Source: an uncultured Eubacteriales bacterium
GTDB lineage: Bacteria > Bacillota > Clostridia > Oscillospirales > CAG-272
DNA: 58,147 nucleotides
Direction: 5' to 3'
NCBI GenBank assembly: GCA_900544985.1
Contig: UQXK01000005.1
Location: forward strand, 1-58,147
Both the position numbers and the translations under genes were made by a program. Shown here one piece after another: positions 8,813 through 17,065 of the stretch. The notes under the pieces were generated by a model. That model ran no database searches and had not been told where the DNA came from. It worked only from the letters and a program-made list of their open reading frames with translations. Position 1 is the stretch's first letter, and each line of letters begins with the position of its first letter.

Positions 8813-8841
8813 TTGACAAAGTTATTATTTAAGGGCATAAT
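8813..8841 (+). promoter_or_regulatory. Predicted sigma-A promoter upstream of ogg
   Basis: TTGACA at 8813-8818, 17-base spacer, CATAAT at 8836-8841. The transcript would start near 8848, giving a leader of about 160 bases before ogg. Confidence 0.65.
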
Positions 8842-8889
8842 ATCTATGTATAAATAATCGGGATTACGCTTTCGGAAAGAGGAGCAAAA

Positions 8890-8964
8890 ATGCTGTCTGC
8901 TTTATCGGCGGGCGTTTTGCCGCAGAAAACTTTTCGGGTTCTGACAGCGCGGCAAGATTTTTGA
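8890..8964 (+). CDS. Possible 24-residue leader peptide before ogg
   Basis: A short frame (MLSALSAGVLPQKTF...) starts at an ATG with AGAGGAG five to six bases upstream, about 40 bases after the predicted start of transcription, and ends 42 bases before ogg. It has a better ribosome site than ogg itself. Nothing in the peptide resembles a known attenuation peptide. It could be a real leader ORF or a chance frame. Confidence 0.25.
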   Translation: MLSALSAGVLPQKTFRVLTARQDF

Positions 8965-9006
8965 AACGGGATTTAAACAGTACGAAAGGCAAAAGGGTCA
9001 AAAAAT

Positions 9007-9927
9007 ATGGACGTAAAAAAATATATATCTCTTTGCGGAAAGACATCCGACGGTGCGGATTTTACAGAGCTTTCGAATGTTCCTTTCTTTTCCGTTATGC
9101 AGACGTTTGACTGCGGGCAATGTTTCCGTTTTAACGTTATCTGCGGAAACGACGGCGAATTTGCCGACGGAGTGGTATTCGGAAAGTACATACGAATCGA
9201 ACAGCGCGGCAACAAGATACGCCTTATAGGCGTTGCCGCCGACGAATTTGAAGAAAAATTTGCGTCTTTTCTCGGACTTGACGAGGATTATGAGAAGATA
9301 AGAAACGATATAGGCGAGCATTTCGGAGTGTACGGCGATACAATATACCGCGCGATGTCGCTTGCAGGCGGCATAAGAATACTCCGCCAAGAGCCGTGGG
9401 AAGCTCTCGCTTCCTTTATAATTTCGCAAAACAACAATATCCCGAGGATAAAAAAGATAATCGAAAATATGTCAAAGGGACTCGGAAATTCTTTTACCGG
9501 ATTTGACGGAAAGACGTACTGGTCCTTCCCGACGCCAAAGGCTATCCTTGACGCGGGAGAGGATGGGCTTGCTCCGTTCAAGACGGGCTTTCGCGCAAGA
9601 TATCTTCTCGACGCGGCGTCCAGAGTTATTTCGGGGGAGACAGACCTTGACGGCATTTTCCGAATGAGCGCCGCGGACGCCGAAGCGGAGCTTACGAAGA
9701 TTTGCGGCGTAGGGAAAAAAGTGGCGTCCTGCACGCTTCTCTTCGGTTTTCACAAGCTTGAATTTTTCCCTGTCGACGTATGGATAAAGCGAGTTCTCGA
9801 AAAATATTATCCCGACGGGATAGATCTTTCTTCGCTCGGCGGATATGCCGGCGTGGCGCAGCAATATTTGTTCTATTACGAAAGATACATAAACTCCAAA
9901 GAAAGCGGAGAGGAAGGGCAGAAATGA
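9007..9927 (+). CDS. ogg: 8-oxoguanine DNA glycosylase/AP lyase (OGG1 type)
   Basis: Base-excision repair enzyme of 306 residues that removes 8-oxoguanine opposite cytosine. The N-terminal OGG domain has TFDCGQCFRF. The helix-hairpin-helix is CGVGKKVASC, followed by the Schiff-base lysine in FGFHKLEFFPVD and the catalytic Asp of the same segment (equivalents of human OGG1 K249 and D268). Length agrees with bacterial OGG1 homologues of Clostridia. The start at 9007 has only a weak ribosome site (AAAGGGTC). It overlaps the next gene by ATGA, so the two are translationally coupled. It is probably transcribed from the promoter at 8813. Confidence 0.93.
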   Translation: MDVKKYISLCGKTSDGADFTELSNVPFFSVMQTFDCGQCFRFNVICGNDGEFADGVVFGKYIRIEQRGNKIRLIGVAADEFEEKFASFLGLDEDYEKIRNDIGEHFGVYGDTIYRAMSLAGGIRILRQEPWEALASFIISQNNNIPRIKKIIENMSKGLGNSFTGFDGKTYWSFPTPKAILDAGEDGLAPFKTGFRARYLLDAASRVISGETDLDGIFRMSAADAEAELTKICGVGKKVASCTLLFGFHKLEFFPVDVWIKRVLEKYYPDGIDLSSLGGYAGVAQQYLFYYERYINSKESGEEGQK

Positions 9928-10574
9928 TACTTGAACCAAAACAGACTACGATAGCTTACCGCTGTCCCGCGTGCGGGAAATCCGTAATAAGCGTTACGGG
10001 TGTTTTCGCGCTTACGGGTGACATGATAAAACTCAAATGCGACTGCGGCGGAAGCGAACTTGTAATAAAAAATATCGGAGACGGAAAGATTCGTCTTACC
10101 GTTCCTTGCCTTTTCTGTCCTACACCGCATAACTTCGTGATTTCGAAAAAAATGCTTTTCAACCGCGAAGTGTTTACTTTCCCCTGCGCTTATTCAGGCG
10201 TGGACATATGCTTCTCCGGTTCCAAAGGCGCCGTGCTAAAAGCGATAGAGGAATCCGACAAGGCGCTTTCCGAGCTTATCGACGACACGGAACTTGCGAA
10301 GATATTCGAAGAAAACGGCGAAAACGAAAATTCATATAACGACGAACATATAAGAGACATGATTCTTTTCGTTCTGGGCGATCTTTGCGAAGAGAAGAAG
10401 ATAAAATGCGCTTGCTCCGACGGCGGAGATTTTCTTGTCGAAAACGAGATAGGCAAAGTGAAGATATCGTGCAAAAACTGCGGTTGCTCGCGCGAATTTT
10501 TCTGCGAGGAGAGCATTGATACGCGCGCGCTTCTTGACGCCGACAGTCTTGAACTTTTTCCTGAAAAAAAGTGA
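9924..10574 (+). CDS. Zinc-ribbon-like protein, function unknown
   Basis: Protein of 216 residues with no recognised family assignment. It is cysteine-rich in two clusters: CPACGK near residue 15 with CDCGG near 40 and CLFCPTPH near 65, then CACSDGG and CKNCGCSREFFC near the C-terminus. Between them is an acidic helical stretch. This looks like two zinc-binding halves, but no enzyme motif is visible. The start is the ATG that overlaps the ogg stop (ATGA), with GGAAGGG upstream; an in-frame extension into ogg has no support. Coupling to a DNA glycosylase is suggestive of, but does not prove, a nucleic-acid role. Confidence 0.75.
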   Translation: MILEPKQTTIAYRCPACGKSVISVTGVFALTGDMIKLKCDCGGSELVIKNIGDGKIRLTVPCLFCPTPHNFVISKKMLFNREVFTFPCAYSGVDICFSGSKGAVLKAIEESDKALSELIDDTELAKIFEENGENENSYNDEHIRDMILFVLGDLCEEKKIKCACSDGGDFLVENEIGKVKISCKNCGCSREFFCEESIDTRALLDADSLELFPEKK

Positions 10575-10743
10575 CGTGAAAAGTTTTTCGGCATGAAAAA
10601 AGAGCATATCGCGGCGGAAAAATATACTGTTCGGCGATTTGCGGCGGTTTTTTGCGGAAAATTAAAAAAAGACGCAAACGGTTTAAAAATGGCAATATAA
10701 AACCGAAAGGTTTTGTTTTTCAGAGACGAAAAGGGGTATTTTG

Positions 10744-12129
10744 ATGTATTCGATGTTTTCCGATGTGATAGCGGCGGTATCGACTCCGCGCGGAAAAGGC
10801 GGAGTCGCCGTCATACGTATGTCCGGCGAGGGAACTTTCTCTGTCGGAGAGAAGTTCATATTTCCGAAAAGCGGAAAGAAGCTTTCCGATATTGCGGCGA
10901 ACAGCGTTTTTCTTGCGGATATAAAGACGCAGGACGGCGCGCTTCTTGACGAAGCGCTTGTCACGCTTTTTCGTGCGCCGCGCTCGTATACGGGTGAAAA
11001 TGTCGTGGAAATAAGCTGTCACGGCGGAATACTTCTTACCGAAAATATACTTTCCCTTGCGTTTTCCTGCGGTGCGGTGCAGGCGGGACCGGGAGAATTT
11101 ACGCGAAGGGCGTTTTGCGCAGGCAAGCTCTCGCTTACAGAGGCGGAATCGGTTATAGGAATGATAGACGCCAAGACGAATGCGGCACTGTCTCTTTCTC
11201 GGCGCGGTCTTGACGGCGCGATGAGCGACAAAATAAATAAGATATATAACGACATAACGGGCGTCGCGAGCAACATATATGCAATAATAGATTTTCCCGA
11301 CGAAGACCTTGAAAGTATGGACCGCGATGAAATGGCGGCATCCGTTGATAAAATAATAAACGACCTTGAAAAGCTTGAAAGCTCTTACAAAACGGGACAT
11401 GCCGTATGCGAGGGCATTCCGACCGTTATATGCGGAAAACCGAACACGGGCAAATCCACGATACTGAATCTTCTTTCGGAAAGCGACCGCGCGATAGTAA
11501 CCGATATTGCGGGAACGACGCGCGACGTTGTTTCGGAGGATGTCGTCTGCGGCAGCGTTTTGCTCCGCCTTTCGGATACGGCGGGAATACACGATACATC
11601 GGATACTGTGGAAAAGCTCGGCGTTGACAGAAGCCGCCGCGAGATAGACCGCGCGGAGCTTGTACTTGCGGTTTTCGATACTTCCGACGAATTTGACGGG
11701 GACGACAAGACGATCCTTTCCATAGTTTCCGAAGCAAAAGAAGCGGGAAAAGAAGTTCTTATTATACTCAATAAATCGGACAAAGCTCCTCTTTACGGGG
11801 AAGAGCTTTTCGCGGGACTTCCGTCATTTTCTCTTTCCGCAAAGCATGATGAAAAGGAAAAGCTCTCGAAGAGAATAGAGTCGATTTTCACTGACGGGGA
11901 GGCGGAAATATCCGGTTCCGATATAATAACGAATGCAAGACAGCATTCCGCGGTAAAGCTCGCGCTCGAATCGGCGCGTTCTGCCAAAGATGCGCTTTTA
12001 ACGTTCGGAGACGATATTGCGGGATGCGAGCTGGAACGCGCGGCGGGCGCGCTTCTGGAACTTGACGGACGAGAGGTCTCCGTAGATATAGTTGACAACA
12101 TATTCCATAAATTCTGCGTGGGAAAATAA
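10744..12129 (+). CDS. mnmE: tRNA modification GTPase MnmE
   Basis: With MnmG this GTPase forms the cmnm5 modification at U34 of several tRNAs. It has 461 residues, the normal length. The N-terminal folate-binding domain starts with DVIAAVSTPRGKGGVAVIR. The G domain shows GKPNTGKS, TDIAGTTRD, DTAGIHDT and NKSD, and the C-terminus ends FCVGK with the conserved Cys. The ATG at 10744 has AAGGGG seven bases upstream; the preceding TTG at 10741 is not needed. The usual partner mnmG does not follow. No clear promoter is seen in the 170-base gap before it. Confidence 0.97.
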   Translation: MYSMFSDVIAAVSTPRGKGGVAVIRMSGEGTFSVGEKFIFPKSGKKLSDIAANSVFLADIKTQDGALLDEALVTLFRAPRSYTGENVVEISCHGGILLTENILSLAFSCGAVQAGPGEFTRRAFCAGKLSLTEAESVIGMIDAKTNAALSLSRRGLDGAMSDKINKIYNDITGVASNIYAIIDFPDEDLESMDRDEMAASVDKIINDLEKLESSYKTGHAVCEGIPTVICGKPNTGKSTILNLLSESDRAIVTDIAGTTRDVVSEDVVCGSVLLRLSDTAGIHDTSDTVEKLGVDRSRREIDRAELVLAVFDTSDEFDGDDKTILSIVSEAKEAGKEVLIILNKSDKAPLYGEELFAGLPSFSLSAKHDEKEKLSKRIESIFTDGEAEISGSDIITNARQHSAVKLALESARSAKDALLTFGDDIAGCELERAAGALLELDGREVSVDIVDNIFHKFCVGK

Positions 12130-12194
12130 ATTCAAATTTTTTGCTCTTATCATCTTGTTTTTTTGAGATCAGTTTGGTGTTACCCCAGTATATT

Positions 12195-12236
12195 ATGCGA
12201 ACGATTTTGAGGATTTTTCGGAAAAACCGTTCGCAT
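12195..12236 (+). terminator. Hairpin after mnmE
   Basis: Perfect 9-bp arms ATGCGAACG (12195-12203) and CGTTCGCAT (12228-12236) lie in the gap before the rplJ promoter. There is no T-run, so it may be a 3' stabiliser or a weak terminator. Confidence 0.45.
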
Positions 12237-12271
12237 TTGCCCGTTATATGGAAAAAACATCAAAAAAACTA

Positions 12272-12300
12272 TTGACAACAGAGATAAAAGATGATATCAT
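12272..12300 (+). promoter_or_regulatory. Predicted promoter of the rplJ-rplL operon
   Basis: TTGACA (12272-12277), exact 17-base spacer, TATCAT (12295-12300), directly upstream of the L10 leader. Confidence 0.8.
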
Positions 12301-12307
12301 TGTTCAG

Positions 12308-12440
12308 TAATCCGAAGACAGCAGGTTTTTGTAAAAGCCAAGCTTCCCTGCCGAGGAGATAAGAAAAATGTATTTTCTGTCTTTCCGCTTTCTTTTTCGG
12401 ATTGTGGGAAGATTTTTTTATTCCCAAAAAAGTTTGGCTT
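12308..12440 (+). ncRNA. Ribosomal protein L10 leader
   Basis: Autoregulatory mRNA leader bound by the L10(L12)4 complex. The hallmark strands are CCGAAGACAGCAGG (12312-12325) and CCTGCCGAGG (12347-12356), which pair around the kink-turn region. AAGCCAAGCTT (12335-12345) can also pair with AAGTTTGGCTT (12430-12440), eleven pairs with one G-U, just before the rplJ ribosome site. A TGGGAA/TTCCCA hairpin with T-rich loop lies between. Together these suggest a two-state switch in front of rplJ. Confidence 0.85.
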
Positions 12441-12468
12441 CATGAAATTTTTGAAGGGTGGTGAAAAA

Positions 12469-12972
12469 ATGCCCAGCGCTCAGGTTATTGAAAAGAAGAA
12501 GCAGATAGTTGACGACCTTTCCGAAAAGCTCAAAAATGCACAGGCAGGTGTAATCGTCAATTATGCGGGCATAACAGTCGAGAACGACACAGCTCTCAGA
12601 AAAGAGCTTTCCGCCGCAGGTGTCAATTATTCCGTAATTAAGAATACTCTTGTAAAAAGAGCTTGCGAAAATGCGGGTTTTGACGGACTTACAGGTGTTC
12701 TCGAAGGAATGACAGCTGTCGCAACGAGCGAAAACGATCCCGTTGCAGCGGCAAAGATACTCAGCAAATACGCAGAAAAGATCGAAACATTCGAAATAAA
12801 AGCGGGATTTGTTGACGGCAACGTTCTTGATAAAGCGGGAGTTGATGAGCTTGCAAAGCTTCCTTCCAAGGAAGTCCTCATCGGCAAGGTACTCGGAAGT
12901 CTCCAATCTTCCCTTTACAGTCTCGCATATGTTCTCCAAGCTTATGTCGACAAAGAGGGAGAATCCGCGTAA
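12469..12972 (+). CDS. rplJ: 50S ribosomal protein L10
   Basis: Ribosomal stalk base protein of 167 residues that anchors L7/L12 dimers. The N-terminal RNA-binding half contains YAGITV, ALRKELSAAG and KNTLVKRA; the C-terminal helix carrying L12 dimers is SSLYSLAYVLQAYVDK. The ATG at 12469 follows AAGGGTGGTG. An in-frame ATG at 12442 has no ribosome site and would add a non-homologous extension. Expression is expected to be fed back through the upstream L10 leader. The next gene is rplL after 72 bases, the standard order. Confidence 0.98.
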   Translation: MPSAQVIEKKKQIVDDLSEKLKNAQAGVIVNYAGITVENDTALRKELSAAGVNYSVIKNTLVKRACENAGFDGLTGVLEGMTAVATSENDPVAAAKILSKYAEKIETFEIKAGFVDGNVLDKAGVDELAKLPSKEVLIGKVLGSLQSSLYSLAYVLQAYVDKEGESA

Positions 12973-13044
12973 ACGAAAACGCAAAATCTGTCGGCGAAAC
13001 GATCCTATTATTGAAATTTGTATTATTAACGGAGGAATTAAAAA

Positions 13045-13419
13045 ATGGCTAGCGAAAAGATCACAGCTATACTTGATGAAATCAAATCACTCACAATACT
13101 TGAAGTTGCAGACCTTGTAAAGGCTCTCGAAGAAGAATTCGGCGTATCCGCTGCTCCCGTAGCAGTTGCAGGTGCCGCTGCTCCCGCAGCCGCTGCTGTT
13201 GAGGAAAAGACAGAGTTCGACGTTGAACTCAAAAGCTTCGGCGCTAAGAAGCTCGACGTTATCAAAGTTGTACGTGAGCTCACAGGTCTCGGCCTCAAAG
13301 AAGCAAAAGAGCTTGTTGAGTCCGCTCCGAAGGTTGTTAAAGAAGGCGCTTCCAAGGAAGACGCTGAAAAGATCAAAGCATCTCTCGAAGCAGCAGGCGC
13401 AGAAGTCGAAATCAAATAA
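13045..13419 (+). CDS. rplL: 50S ribosomal protein L7/L12
   Basis: Stalk protein of 124 residues that recruits translational GTPases. N-terminal dimerisation helices are followed by the Ala/Pro-rich hinge (AAPVAVAGAAAPAAAA) and a C-terminal globular domain with KKLDVIKVVRELTGLGLKEAKELVE. GGAGG lies upstream. Codon use is strongly biased to AAG, CTC and GAC/GAA, as expected for a very highly expressed gene. The transcript ends at the strong terminator at 13442. Confidence 0.99.
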   Translation: MASEKITAILDEIKSLTILEVADLVKALEEEFGVSAAPVAVAGAAAPAAAAVEEKTEFDVELKSFGAKKLDVIKVVRELTGLGLKEAKELVESAPKVVKEGASKEDAEKIKASLEAAGAEVEIK

Positions 13420-13441
13420 TTATATCTTTAAGATATATAAA

Positions 13442-13472
13442 AAACAGACGGGTTATCCCGTCTGTTTTTTTG
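13442..13472 (+). terminator. rplJ-rplL terminator
   Basis: ACAGACGGG and CCCGTCTGT around a TTAT loop, followed by a T-run. It also faces the end of the convergent histidine kinase gene. Confidence 0.92.
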
Positions 13473-13491
13473 TACAATATTACGACCGCGC

Positions 13492-15594
13492 TCACGCTTT
13501 CAGCAATACGATTATAAACACGGTCTTTCCGTTACGTCTTATATATGAAAGTTCTCCGTTCATGGATTCTATTATATTTTTGCAGATATAAAGACCGAGT
13601 CCGCCGCTTTCGGGTTTGTCTTCCGATATATACGGTTTGAATACTTCCGTATCCGGAGACATTCCTTTGCCGTTATCGCTTATTTCAAGAACAACCTTGT
13701 TTTTGTCCGTGCGCGCCGAAAGCTCTATTTCAGTGCAGTCCGCGTGTTCTACGGCATTCAGTATTATGTTTGTGGCGGCATTTTCAAGTCCCTGCCTCTT
13801 TGCAAACACATTATAATCTCCCGTAACAAGATTTTTCAGCACTATACCGCAAGCTTCGCAGTCTGCGGAACAATATTTATAAAGCGATGCGAACAGCTCC
13901 TTTACATTCAGCGCGCGGGACGGTTCCGCTATATAATTATACCGCGCATAAGACGCTATTTCCGAAAGGTTTTCAAGAACTCTGGCGGTGTTTTGCTTTA
14001 CTATGTTGAGCGCCTTTATCTGTTCGCCGTTATTCTCCCGCTCTATCAGATTATCTATGAGTATGGCGGAAGACGCAAGCGGCTTTTTCATATCATGAGA
14101 AACAAACTGCAAAAGCTTGTCTCTTTCCGATATGACGGAGCGGATATCTTTGACCTGCCGCTCTACTTCGAGATTTAAGTTCGCGGTAAGATATGCGTTC
14201 GATTTTTCCGTATTCATAAAAACATTGAAAATCGTGATAAAATCCGCTATTACAACGGCGGCGTATATCCAGAATAACGGGTTTCTCTGGACTAAATATA
14301 CATGGGCAAACCGCAAAGACATAACCGTCGCAACGCCGATAAGCACTGCGCACACGGGTCTTAAAACCGACGACATATTTTTGTCGTCGAATGCTGCAAT
14401 GACGGTAAAGACGGCAATAAAAACAATATCCGTGATTTTGAGAACATTAAGTATCTTTCCCATCAGTTCTGCCGTACCGAACGGTACAAACGGAACACAA
14501 AATGATATTAAAGCCCCTGCCGCAGAAATACCGAACATGGCGAATTTAATGGGGAACTTCTTAAAATTCTTTCCGACGGAAAGGATAACTCCGCAGAGCA
14601 GTATGAACAGCGCCGAAGTATTTATTCCTTTCCAGAACATGGGAATCGACGTCCTCGACAAAGAGATATACCATGAAACGAAGAGAGCGAGAACACCGAT
14701 ATTCATTATTATTTCGGGGAGAAATTTTGCGGTCTGTTTCAGAAGCGAAAGAACGATAAGCACCGCGATTGCCATAGCCGAAAAAATAAATCCGGCAAGC
14801 AACAGGGAAGAGGATTTTTCCGTACATGATTTAATTGCGTTCTCTGTTCCGATAAGAGGAAAATCGCGTATTCCGGAAAAGATTCCGCCATCCGACTGAT
14901 AATGTATTGTGATGATGCATGACGAGCTTAAATTTTCCATAACTTCTCGGCGTGTGTAAAAATCCAGCTCCGTCTGTGTGCGGTCGGTCTCCGGCAAATA
15001 TTTATCCGTCACCTTCATATAACTTGTATTGAATTCTATAAAATCGTAATTCTCTATCTCGCCGTGTCTTTCGATCAGCTGGGATTTAACATATATATTA
15101 GAAGCGCCGAATATTTGCGGAAGAGATACCGTAAAACGCCAGTAGTCGCCTACTCTGTGACTTTCGAGATTGTTTTTTTGAGAAACGAAATCCTCGGCAA
15201 AGGGATCGAGATTCATCACTATGAAAAACAGCGTGCCTTTTTCGGCAAATTCGAAATTTTCCGTAAGGTCGACTATCATTACATCGTCGGGTATTTTGTT
15301 CGGAGTCACAAATCTGTCGGGAACATAATTTGCCTTTGTTATGGCTCCGAGGTCGGACAGATCGTTTATGCGCACCGCGGTGATATCTTTTCCTATAACA
15401 AAAATTTCTTCGGTGGTTTTTATTTCTCCCGTTTCTTTGTCTTTTTCATAATCGACATGTTTTATTTCTCCCGTTGCCTCCGGAACCGGAGTGACATCCG
15501 GAATACAAATACAGAACATCATAATGAATGCAACGGACAAAAGAAGGCTTATTATGATTGCGATTATTTGATTACGCGCTCTGCCCATATTCAT
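13492..15594 (-). CDS. Sensor histidine kinase with 7TM sensor
   Basis: Membrane histidine kinase of 700 residues. Order: one N-terminal membrane helix (ISLLLSVAFIMMFCI), an extracytoplasmic domain of about 220 residues, seven closely spaced hydrophobic segments (about 265-470) and a linker helix. Then come a HisKA domain with SHDMKKPLA (phospho-His) and an HATPase_c domain with N box (NIILNAVEHA), DNGKGM and GGLGLYICK. One helix, an outer domain, 7TM and a kinase is the 7TMR-DISM-type layout, which usually senses small molecules such as carbohydrates. The start is the ATG overlapping the regulator's TGA (ATGA), with AAGGGG upstream. No target genes are evident. Confidence 0.88.
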   Translation of the reverse strand: MNMGRARNQIIAIIISLLLSVAFIMMFCICIPDVTPVPEATGEIKHVDYEKDKETGEIKTTEEIFVIGKDITAVRINDLSDLGAITKANYVPDRFVTPNKIPDDVMIVDLTENFEFAEKGTLFFIVMNLDPFAEDFVSQKNNLESHRVGDYWRFTVSLPQIFGASNIYVKSQLIERHGEIENYDFIEFNTSYMKVTDKYLPETDRTQTELDFYTRREVMENLSSSCIITIHYQSDGGIFSGIRDFPLIGTENAIKSCTEKSSSLLLAGFIFSAMAIAVLIVLSLLKQTAKFLPEIIMNIGVLALFVSWYISLSRTSIPMFWKGINTSALFILLCGVILSVGKNFKKFPIKFAMFGISAAGALISFCVPFVPFGTAELMGKILNVLKITDIVFIAVFTVIAAFDDKNMSSVLRPVCAVLIGVATVMSLRFAHVYLVQRNPLFWIYAAVVIADFITIFNVFMNTEKSNAYLTANLNLEVERQVKDIRSVISERDKLLQFVSHDMKKPLASSAILIDNLIERENNGEQIKALNIVKQNTARVLENLSEIASYARYNYIAEPSRALNVKELFASLYKYCSADCEACGIVLKNLVTGDYNVFAKRQGLENAATNIILNAVEHADCTEIELSARTDKNKVVLEISDNGKGMSPDTEVFKPYISEDKPESGGLGLYICKNIIESMNGELSYIRRNGKTVFIIVLLKA

Positions 15595-16265
15595 GATCCC
15601 CTTCTGAAAGTATAACCTTTTCCGAACTCCGTGATTATCAGTTCGCCGCACTCTTCCGACATCTGTATCATCTTTTTGCGGAGATTATGGAGGTGTATGC
15701 GTATCGTCTGCGTGTTGAGATGAGGCATTTTCCACACCGCCTCATATATATCGACGGCAGAATAATAATTTCCCGCATTCTGCATAAGGAAAGTCAGGAT
15801 GTTGAACTCGCTCGAAGTGAGATCGAGCGGACGGTTATTGTATACCGCCGTTCTCTTTCTCATATCGACGGTGAGCCCGTGAAGAGAAAAAACGGCTTCT
15901 TTCGGCGGCAGAAGGCGGAGCGCCATTCTTGCCTCTATTATTTTTGCGGACGCGGGCTTTACTATATAATCCGCCGCGCCGTACTCAAAGCCCTGCAATA
16001 TATTATTATCGGAACCGAGATCCGAAAGAATGACAACGGGAGTTCCTTCGCCGAGCTCGTTAAAAAGGGAGAGTCCGCTTCCGTCGGGGAGAATGAGATC
16101 GAGCAATATTATATCGAATCCGTGCTGTTTGATTTTATCCGTTGCCTCTGCGAGCGTTTTCGCCGTATGCACGGTATTGTTTGCCGAAAAATAATCGAAA
16201 AGCTCATTGCAAAGCGACTCTGAATCTTCTACTATAAGTATATTTTTGTTTGTAACCGTTTTCAT
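15591..16265 (-). CDS. OmpR/PhoB-family response regulator
   Basis: DNA-binding regulator of 224 residues paired with the overlapping kinase gene. The receiver domain has IVEDSE (acidic pocket), LLDLILPDGSG (phospho-Asp), ILSDLGS and VKPAS (Lys). The C-terminal winged helix (about 125-224) has LTSSEFNILTFLMQNAG and TIRIHLHNLRKKM. Start at ATG 16265 (KTVTNKNILIVED follows); GGTGGTG lies about 10-13 bases upstream, rather far. An upstream in-frame ATG at 16307 sits inside a repeat palindrome and is unlikely. Repeat R3 lies about 40 bases upstream, leaving little room for a normal promoter. Confidence 0.9.
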   Translation of the reverse strand: MKTVTNKNILIVEDSESLCNELFDYFSANNTVHTAKTLAEATDKIKQHGFDIILLDLILPDGSGLSLFNELGEGTPVVILSDLGSDNNILQGFEYGAADYIVKPASAKIIEARMALRLLPPKEAVFSLHGLTVDMRKRTAVYNNRPLDLTSSEFNILTFLMQNAGNYYSAVDIYEAVWKMPHLNTQTIRIHLHNLRKKMIQMSEECGELIITEFGKGYTFRRGS

Positions 16266-16306
16266 TGCAAATACCGCACCACCCTGAAAGTTTAAAAATA
16301 TTTCCA

Positions 16307-16580
16307 CCTACTTTTCTTATAAGAAAAGTAGGCAAAAGAATTTCCCTCAAAATATATCACTTTATTTTTGCGAAAAGTAGGCAGAATAACTTCCCCCCGC
16401 ATTACCTTTCTTTCTGAGAAAGGTAGACATAAGAACTTTGCTCAAAAACCCCACTTTATTTTGGCGAAAGCTTTTGAAATTCCAAGAAACTTTTCACGAA
16501 AAGTTTCTTGTGTCGGGGTCCCACGGCAATGCCCCAAACGATAACGCCTCTAATGCGGAGAAATCCGCGTTTTTATTTTT
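16307..16580 (+). repeat. Composite intergenic repeat, copy R3
   Basis: Plus-strand order: palindrome A (16307-16332, same 13+13 sequence as in R2), a spacer B fused to half of another A arm, a diverged A (ACCTTTCTTTCTGAGAAAGGT region near 16405-16426), full spacer B, palindrome D (16483-16510; CAAGAAACTTTTC arms), a GC-rich stretch with CGATAACGC shared with R2, and an intrinsic terminator (GCGGA GAAA TCCGC then T-rich, 16555-16580). It lies upstream of the response regulator, pointing away from it. Confidence 0.85.
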
Positions 16581-17001
16581 GTATAAAAATTTTTTATTAT
16601 AAATCATATTAAAAATATTATATATGTTTTTTGTCGGAAAAAGCAAGGAAAAAACGTTAAGAATTGTTAAGAAATGGGTATATATTACATAATTCGCGGT
16701 TTATGCGGTGATATTGCGACTTTTTGCCACGTCAAACCGATGTTTTTCATTGCACTTGACAGTATAATTCACCATGTTGAACCGAAAAATACTTTACGTA
16801 TTTCTTATAAGAAAAACAGTATAATATTTCAAATATTACTTACATTAAATTCGACTTTGTCTTTTTGGGGATAACCCGAACTTAAAATTGTTTTATTGAC
16901 AAAAATATCGTAAATCTCCGTTTTCAGGATAAAAAATTATGCAGAAAAACGGAAAAAACACCAAATTTTTTTACAAAAAATTCATTTCTGCTTATTTATT
17001 C
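16581..17001. other. AT-rich intergenic region, nothing recognised
   Basis: About 420 bases between repeat R3 and the promoter of the oligopeptide transporter. It is very AT-rich with several promoter-like hexamers (for example TTGACA near 16758 and 16898) but no coherent coding frame, RNA motif or long repeat that I can support. Confidence 0.5.
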
Positions 17002-17030
17002 TTGACATCACGGGAATCTTTGTATAAAAT
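17002..17030 (+). promoter_or_regulatory. Predicted promoter of the oligopeptide transporter operon
   Basis: TTGACA (17002-17007), 17-base spacer, TAAAAT (17025-17030), with the SBP start 36 bases downstream. Confidence 0.75.
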
Positions 17031-17065
17031 GTTAATATAATAAAACAAGGAAAGGAAATTCAATC

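Noticed and set aside
16674..16874. 66-residue frame in the gap before the oligopeptide transporter
   Set aside because: No ribosome site, AT-driven composition and no resemblance to a protein family.
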